A stretch of DNA of 64,000 bases from Emydura subglobosa (taxonomy: Eukaryota; Chordata; Testudines; Chelidae), in the NCBI GenBank assembly GCA_007922225.1, contig ML679966.1:54742742-54806741 (forward strand). Reading direction: 5' to 3'. Shown one piece after another: positions 57,130 through 64,000 of this stretch (the stretch's first letter is position 1; each line of letters opens with the position of its first letter). The notes below the pieces were generated by a model. It ran no database searches. It had not been told where the DNA came from and saw only the letters and a program-made list of their open reading frames with translations. The position numbers were made by a program, and so were the translations under genes.

Positions 57130-58185
57130 AATGCTTCTGAACTGAAAATGGGGCTTAAAACATTGTTGCTCAATGCTTTTGCCTCGGTTTTTCTGCAAGT
57201 TAATTCTATAGCCACAGACAACTCAAGGTAAATAGTTTTCAGCATGGTGACTATAAAGCTCTGTGACAATGTTGCTTTTATCAACCACAATGGAAAACTG
57301 ATATATTATGACTCAGGGAACAATCTGTATGGGCATTGTAGTCATCCTGCTTACAGAGATTATTAATTTTCCACCGGTATCAGGATTTCATAAAGAATCA
57401 GAGATTTCCTATAATTAAGCTCTGCTAGACTAACAGGTGTTCCCATAGTATGTGCAGAAACTGTATGAGATCCTAAATAGAGCAATATGAAGAGCCCCAG
57501 CAGGGCACAGTGAAAATCTTCTTTTTTACTCATGTATGCAGAATATTGGGTTCAGTGAAATCACAGCAGATCTGAATCTAAACCCCTGCTCCAAGTGAAG
57601 TAACAGATACTGGCAAACCTAGAATCTCCTAGTACTTTGGTTATGTTGCTACTTGCTACTCTTTTCTGCAATGAAGAAGCAACATATGGGGCCCATTGAG
57701 GTGATCATAAGAGTTGCTTTTAAATGGATTCAGTAATATCTATTTAAGGTAAATGGGTTATTCTGAAATACAGCCATGTGTTCCTAGTTGTGGAGGCAGT
57801 GGTGCAGAAGTTCTGTTAGAGAAAGACAGTTTTATTGTTGGCAACCTACCCAGACCAACAGTCAGCTACAAACCTCATATGTTTTTCCTCTACATTTTTG
57901 TAGAGCATGAGCATCACTGATGACTTTGGTAAACACAAGGCAGTGATGTGACGATGAAGGAGCCACATGTTCTGCTTGTGAGTCACATGTGACAGGCTCT
58001 GGAATCCAGGATTAAGAATCTTTAAGCACATCGTCTGTTACTGTTTTGCTCACAAAATTCACAGGTGCACTACCAGGGACAAACACATATGGGTTCCTGC
58101 TAGAGCCTGATGTTACTTTTAATATTAGGGCCTCAGTTCAGGAGATCTAACAGCATGTCAGCCTCTTCCTCAGCCAAAAGGACCT
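57130..58185. other. Unannotated stretch, no gene seen
   Basis: May hold the N-terminal part of the hAT element, but I could not read one. Only short frames. Confidence 0.4.
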
Positions 58186-58189
58186 TTTC

Positions 58190-58680
58190 CTTTGCCTTGC
58201 TCCACAGTTACCTTTCTAATTCTGATTTGTCTCCATCCATTCAATTTCAATCCTGTATTTTAGCTTCACCCTCTCTCTCTTTTTCTCTGACATCTGCTCC
58301 TGGAGGTCTTCCCTTCATCTTAAATTTAACATGACAAAAATGGAAGTGCTTTCCTCTCAAGCCTTTACTGATGAAACATTGTCATCTTTCCTGTCAATCA
58401 CTCAGACCATTAACTTGTGAGTAGTCTTTGATTCTTCCATCTCCCATGTCCCCACATCAGGCTGTGTATTGCTCTCTAGTGTTTTGAAAATCTGACCTTT
58501 ATTTCCATTTTGTACACCCTGAAAAACTCTAGTCTCTCATCATAATCTCATCTTTTGATTACTATAACCTCCTTCCCAATCCCTGACAGGCTACAGCACA
58601 AGCCAGTTTAGCTCTCTGCATCAGAATTTAACCAGCTGTTAGCCCTGTCTAAGTATTGGCTGGCTGCCTGGTTTGCAGCA
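58190..58680 (+). pseudogene. L2 LINE RT C-terminal remnant
   Basis: Broken plus frames show 'DICSWRSSLHLKFNMTKMEV' (like the L2 'DI..WM..N.LKLN..KTE' motif), 'VVFDSSIS', 'LVSHHNLI', then 'SIGWLP' near 58655. The order matches L2 after the palm. L2 is the partner LINE of MIR. Confidence 0.65.
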
Positions 58681-58689
58681 TCAAAAAGA

Positions 58690-60210
58690 AAATCACAGGG
58701 AAGTGTAGCTGCTGTAGCTGGCCCAGCTGTGCAGCCTAAATGGCAGAAAGGGATGGAGCATAGCCCATCCGTGCCTGCATGGGCCTGCTGCTGCCTGCAT
58801 CATTCTGCATGTTGGCACCACTGTCACTGGCATCTTCCTGCATCCAGGGTCTCTTCCCCTCTCCTCTTATTTTCACCATACAAAGCCATGTCCGATGCTA
58901 AGTCCCTGGAGGACAGGGACAGTGCTTCACAAAATGAGGATGGTCCAGCTTTAAAGTGGACAGATGAGCTCCCCAGTCCCAAATGTCCCCAAAAATGTCT
59001 GCCCTGTAGTGGCCAGCCCTCTCCTGGTACACTTAGAGCAGTTATTAACTTCACTGTTCCCTTTAAAGCTGTCATCCCAAATTCATGACACTAAAAGGTG
59101 AATAAGGCCCATCCCACAAAAAAGCTTGATCATTCTGACTTTCATTTGTTAACATACTCATTCAGACAGATCTATCTATAGAAAGATAAGCCTAATATGT
59201 GATTGATCATTATAGTTTTGATATAAAAAATGCATAGCAATCTGGTGAACATATATGAATTTGTTTCAATTTTAAAAATTTTTTGCAAGAGAGACTAGGA
59301 CTATAACTTTTTGTATGTAATCTTTATGTAGAAGAGAAACATTCAATTTTCCCTTGCATGGAACTGGTTACTCTTGAACCTGTGAATAATCAAGTAGATG
59401 TTTCATTTCACCATATTCAATATAGATTTTTGCTCCCTGGAGATGAAAGCAACATTTTTTTTCTGTTCAGCATAACGTTTCATTGAAAATTTAAGAGAGG
59501 AATTTTCTACTAGATAAAAACATGAATGTTATTCCTGGATGGATAAATTATTAATGTGGATTTTCATCTCTATGTGTTGATCTAGTGCTTTGCTAATTGC
59601 AACTAGTTAAAAGGAGAGGCTAGCAACAAAGCAGAAACAATAGACCTGATTCATCTCTCAAGAGGAGATGAAGTGCAACTTCATTGATTTCAGTGGAGTT
59701 ACTCCTCATTTATATTGCTAGTTAAATATAATTAGGCCTAGAGACTCCAAATTTTGTCTTTATAGAGGGTAGATTGTTTTAATTACTACATATGTTTATT
59801 GTATTAAGGAAAACAAGAGGAACTCATTCACAACCAGAAAGAAATAAGAAAAAAAGAGCAAAAGTAAAAGATGAAGCCATATGAATCTCATTACTGTGAC
59901 CCAAGAACATGTTAATGCCAACTGCCAGAGAGGTACAGAGGGGTTATGTGACCTCTTGGGTCTGGCACGTACATTTGAGTTCAACGAAGAGTATCATGTG
60001 AGGTCTCAGATAAAATCTGGTGTCACACTGCTCTACAATATCATTGCAAAATGCATGTACAGATGTTGTAAGGAGTTGTGAATATACACAGAAAATTATG
60101 TTTTTAAAGTTCTGGGGCTAGGGACTGGTCACTGACAAATATGAAATACAGGTTTGCTGTTAGACAAGAAATGCTTATTTAGCTGGCTTTTACATGTAAA
60201 TAAAGCATTA
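58690..60210. other. Mostly unannotated
   Basis: A 119-codon frame at 58729-59088 lies in a GC-richer patch without motifs. 'cattgatttcagtggagtta' at about 59681 is a common amniote repeat phrase. No gene supported. Confidence 0.4.
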
Positions 60211-60638
60211 TATAGCTGTGACATATTCCGGGGTACAAGCTGGACTGTGGGACTGATGTGTCCTCTTTTACTCTCTGGATGAGAGCACCTCTCATACTGC
60301 TCTGCTAATGACAAGCAGCCCCTTCAGGCTCCGCTCTCACATAGCCATTAGCATGTAAAGGCACATCCAAAGTTACATACAGGTTGTCACAGCCACTCAT
60401 GAACTATACAGAGGGAGATGCCAACAAATTCCCCCAACACCAGCCTTGCATTCCAGAAATATACCATCTTTTACTGTTCAGGACCTTCTCTCAAACAGTG
60501 TAAGCTCATTACTTAGTTCACCACTTCATCAAAGGATAGTGGATATGCACTGTAATTTAGACTGTAATCTGAGCACTCCCTGAGCACTCCCAAGCACTTA
60601 TGACAAACTCACTGGTTAAGATTAAACATTAAAATAAG

Positions 60639-60644
60639 TTTATT
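60639..60644 (-). terminator. Polyadenylation signal of the minus-strand solo LTR
   Basis: AATAAA on the minus strand, downstream of the TATA box. Confidence 0.65.
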
Positions 60645-60951
60645 AACTACAAAAAGAGATTGTAAGTGATTATATGCGATAGGCATAAAGGTCAGAGTTG
60701 ATTACTTAAGAAATAAAAGGTAAAATTGCAGTCTAAATACTAAATTTTATCAGACTAAGCAAGATTTTACTGAAGCACTTTTCCTCACCCCACCAGGCAT
60801 TGAAGCAGTTAAAAGTTCTTAATACACAAGTTAAATTCCTTGTTCAGCCTGGGACCAATCTCCCCAGTTCAAAGTCCTTTCTTCCAAACATTCTTGTTGC
60901 CTTCAGAGTAGGTGGAGGAGAGAGGTGAAGCGGTGATGTCACTGCCCCTCA

Positions 60952-60958
60952 TTTTATA
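60952..60958 (-). promoter_or_regulatory. TATA box of the minus-strand solo LTR
   Basis: TATAAAA on the minus strand, about 420 bp inside the LTR 5' end. Confidence 0.65.
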
Positions 60959-61589
60959 CTCTTTTCTGGGTGCTGGAAGGATCCTTGCTATGCTTCAGAG
61001 GTTAGACAGCCCCCATTATGTGCCCTCTCAGGAGTCTCAAGGAGGGGACCACTGGGAAAGTAGATTCTCCTTAATGGGCCATTCACACATGGCTGGCTAG
61101 TCCAGATGTAAATCTGTCTTGGGGGTGTTAGTTAGTCCTTTGTTGCCACTGAAAGGCTAGCTTTTGGCACCTCCCACACTTGTAACATATTTCAGTAACA
61201 AAGTCTCATAGCTCCATATACAATGAGATATATATTTTGAAAGAACAATGAGTTTCAGCAAAGCATGACTTTTCATATGATACCTTACAAGGTGTTCTTT
61301 GTACAAAATATATCATTATCATATAACAGTGGTGAATATGTGGGTACAGGGTGTTATTTTGAGGTACATTGCATCACAATAGTTCACAATGGATCTCCTA
61401 TCACCAGTCTTAATGGAATGTTAATGAAGGATTGTAAAAATTTCCAAGAGAGAAAAGTAACAGGAAGAAGCAAACACAGGAGAGGAATGAGAACCCTATC
61501 TTCAGGTGCCCATCAAATGTTTGCTTGAGTATATTGGGAGGCAATGAAGACACTCTGGCATCCTTCAGTGAGGAAGTAAATGAACAGCA

Positions 61590-62140
61590 CATTTACTTTA
61601 CGAAAGAAGCGTCACAACCAGGCTTGGCTGAAAACCCTGGAGAGAATTTTGGGTGAGATAAGCTTCTTTAGACAGGATGTTAATCTGTTAGATAAGTTTG
61701 ATTTCTAGGAAGCATGTTATGATTTTGTTTTGTGTGTAGCCATTTATTTCCAATATTCTTAACTCAATATCTCTAACATCTCTATTCCTTGATAATAAAC
61801 TAAACATTCTTGTTAAGTGCTGTGGTATTAAGTACAGTGCTGGATCTGAGTTGAATCTTACAAGCTGGGTGTACTGTTCCTTTGGGGACTGCAGGCCTGG
61901 TAATTCTGTGTGTGTTCAGTGGATAAGAGGGATGGACACTGCAGGGAATGCTTTTGGAATTTGAGGGTTGGTGTACTGAGAGAGCAAGGCCTGTGGAGGC
62001 CTGGAAAGTAATGCTTGTGCTGTCAGAGGCTGGCAGTTTCAGGGAGCTGATCCACAGCAGGTATAGACCAAACTTCCTCATGTTAAGAGCAGGTGACGAG
62101 TTGCCTCCCAACCCGGAGTACCCCTGGGGATCATCAGAAT
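61590..62140 (+). repeat. LTR-like segment, plus strand
   Basis: 'gtttggtttt'-type T-rich text (about 61720) leads to AATAAA at 61794-61799, then 'gtgctgtggtattaagtaca', 'ctggatctgagttgaatctt' and 'ggtaattctgtgtgtgttca'. I recognise this run as the R-U5 part of an abundant turtle LTR. Ends and TSD could not be defined. It lies beside, and in opposite orientation to, the solo LTR. Confidence 0.45.
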
Positions 62141-62144
62141 AACA

Positions 62145-63790
62145 CAGTATTTATTTACTGCTCTGTGTTGCAAGAAAACGAACCAAAGCAAAGAGAGACA
62201 AACAATTAGAGAGAGAAAATCGTAGTCAGAACATAGTATCTCAAAGAAAAGAAATACCACCTAGAGCCAGAAAATTGTCCTTATGCAGACGTGATAATCC
62301 ATCCTTTCTCCACTACTGTTTCACAAAGAGTATCAACAGAGGTCCCTGTACACATCACCATTCCACAGTTCTCTGTTGACCAAAAACCTTTAGGAGTAGA
62401 CTATCAGTTTACAATCTACTGTGAGTAGAGGTAGGAGGAAATAGTGATTTTGAGAAGTTCCCTTGCTGGCTCCCTCCTTGTTGCAGGGAGGGAAGTAATT
62501 CCCTACTAGTCTAAATCAGTAACAGAATATGCTTTCTCAGCATCAACTCAGCTGCCCTGGCTGGCGCAGTGGGAGGAGGGGAGTCAAGGTTTCACTCATA
62601 TCTTGCTTCCTTCCACTTCTGTGGGTGGGGGAGTAGCAGTCCTACAGAGAATAGGCAATGGAGAAGTGTAGTGGTGCATTTCAGTCTTTTATTACCCTTA
62701 TGCAAACACACAAGGCAAACCACAATTTTGTCCTTAACTGCTAAATAAGAGCTTTGGTTTGGTAAGCCCCAATACAAATAATGCTGGCTGAAATAAAAGA
62801 TAAATTCCTAATAAGTTAATTTTTCACTAAATAAGTATGTAGTAAGTTTTTAATGGCAACACTGTATTAAACAGGAGTTTGGTTATAAGTCATTCAGTGA
62901 TTTAATAGATAGACAACTTGAACAGAAGACAGTGACTGATTATTCTATAAAGGTTGCTGAAGACTCTAGGTATAGATTCTGAGTTGGTGTAAATTGCGCC
63001 ATAGACAATGGATTGATCAGGAGGTGAAAAATCCTGGACAAGAAAATGATTGAGCTTCTGTAGTTTTCATATTTTCTCAGACCTACTATTTTACCTTCCC
63101 TTCCTCCACTCCACCCTTTTGGTTTGGTTGTTTTGATTAATTCCAGTTCCCATCTATTGTCCCTCTGACTGCTATTCCAATGTCCCTACCCTGTGCTATC
63201 CTATATCAACAATCACCTTCATCTACCCAAACTACATTTGAGTCTAGGTCTGAGTTACATATATGGAGAAAAGGAAAAGACACAGCCAGAGCTGCACAGA
63301 TGTCCCATGTGACAGCTGGCTGCCAAAGACTGGTAAGTGCAGGATGTGATGGCTTGAAGCTGCACCAGTGATGGTTTGAAATGTTAATGGACACTTACTG
63401 TTCACATCCCATGTCAATGGCAAATCTAACACGTCATTTTTAATCCATAGAAACAAACCCTTCCAAAAAAAGAGTTAAAGAAAGCTCAATATATAATGCA
63501 AATTACAGCATTTATATGCACACAATGAGAGTTGACAGACATGGGCAATAGATTAAGTACCTGACTGTGAAGGAGAAGATTACAGGCTTGATTCCTGACT
63601 GACTTAATCACTCTGTTGCTTCTGTGTTCTCAGCCCGTCTTTGGCATTAACTGGGGAGAGGCTGACTTAGGAGGTAAAGTAGCTAAAAGAGAAGACCTTG
63701 ACCCACCAACCCAAACATCAAACAGTCCCATTTTCCCAACCCTTATGTCCTAACAAGGCATGTGGGCCAACAGGCAGCTCCAAAATGTCT
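62145..63790. other. Unannotated stretch, no gene seen
   Basis: Short frames only. A weak tRNA-SINE-like phrase occurs near 63540-63640 ('ttaagtacctgactgtgaag', 'tgattcctgac'). Confidence 0.4.
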
Positions 63791-63799
63791 AGAAGGTGG

Positions 63800-63922
63800 C
63801 AGGGGTGCTGAAAGAATTTTTATTGCGGAGTGGGGTGCTGATGATGGAAACCATGTATTTGGTGTTTGTTATTACTACGTCAAGCCAGAGGTTGTAGCAA
63901 CACCCTAGTTCCAGCACCACTG
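63800..63922. mobile_element. Short hAT MITE with 8-bp TSD
   Basis: Ends CAGGGGTGCTGAAA and TTCCAGCACCACTG are inverted repeats. Flanks gaaggtgg (63792-63799) and gaaggcgg (63923-63930) match in 7 of 8 bases. Only 123 bp, no coding capacity. Confidence 0.88.
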
Positions 63923-64000
63923 GAAGGCGGTCAGCTCTGACATCTACTTGCCCAAATACAAAACTTACTAGCTTGAATGAAAAATACCAGGACAGCTACC

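Larger units (their letters stand above)
60217..61378 (-). mobile_element. Solo LTR, minus strand, with 5-bp near-duplicate target site
   Basis: Ends are TGTGA (60217) and TCACA (61378), 1162 bp apart. Flanks atagc (60212-60216) and atagt (61379-61383) match in 4 of 5 bases. Minus-strand TATAAAA lies at 60958-60952 and AATAAA at 60644-60639, about 310 bp apart, the order expected for U3-R. No internal region adjoins. By text it looks like an endogenous-retrovirus LTR known to me from turtles, but the class is not certain. Confidence 0.82.

Overview
The window looks like a 64 kb piece of a non-avian sauropsid genome, most probably a turtle. The sequence is AT-rich and CpG-poor. It carries many old CR1 LINE fragments, MIR-type SINEs, an L2 remnant, hAT transposase remnants and hAT-type MITEs, a Ty3/gypsy LTR retrotransposon, a DIRS-like gag and two solo LTRs. 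Turtle is inferred from that mixture and from recognising several repeat texts; no database search was possible.

I found no host protein-coding gene, tRNA, rRNA, CRISPR array or operon. Every recognisable coding stretch is a decayed transposon gene. The longest other open frames overlap repeats or show no recognisable motif. The window is therefore best read as intergenic or intronic DNA.

Layout. 1-2.2 kb: two inverted CR1 reverse-transcriptase fragments around a GC-rich core. 2.2-9.5 kb: mostly unique AT-rich DNA with one CR1 tail. 9.6-15.1 kb: an AT-rich MITE, a GC-rich foldback, a CR1 ORF2 with endonuclease and early RT, MIR, a strong short hairpin and a second CR1. 15.1-33 kb: sparse MIRs, foldback repeats, a MITE with nested insertions, a hAT MITE with target-site duplication (TSD) and ancient CR1. 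33.4-34.5 kb: a solo LTR with a perfect 5-bp TSD. 37.5-38 kb: a CR1 RT fragment. 39.3-43.7 kb: a minus-strand Ty3/gypsy element with both LTRs. 46.5-50 kb: two CR1s meeting tail to tail, then MIR. 50.4-53.6 kb: a hAT-like MITE, DIRS gag, a GC-rich 39-bp tandem array and another MITE. 54-57.1 kb: CR1, then a hAT transposase pseudogene. 58.2-58.7 kb: L2. 60.2-62.1 kb: a minus-strand solo LTR next to a plus-strand LTR-like segment. 63.8 kb: a very short hAT MITE with TSD.

The elements do not work together as one system. They form a layered record of insertions, some of them nested. The least ordinary structure is the GC-rich 39-bp-period array abutting a DIRS gag at about 52.07 kb. On the minus strand it encodes a 13-residue acidic/proline repeat in one frame broken by a single stop.
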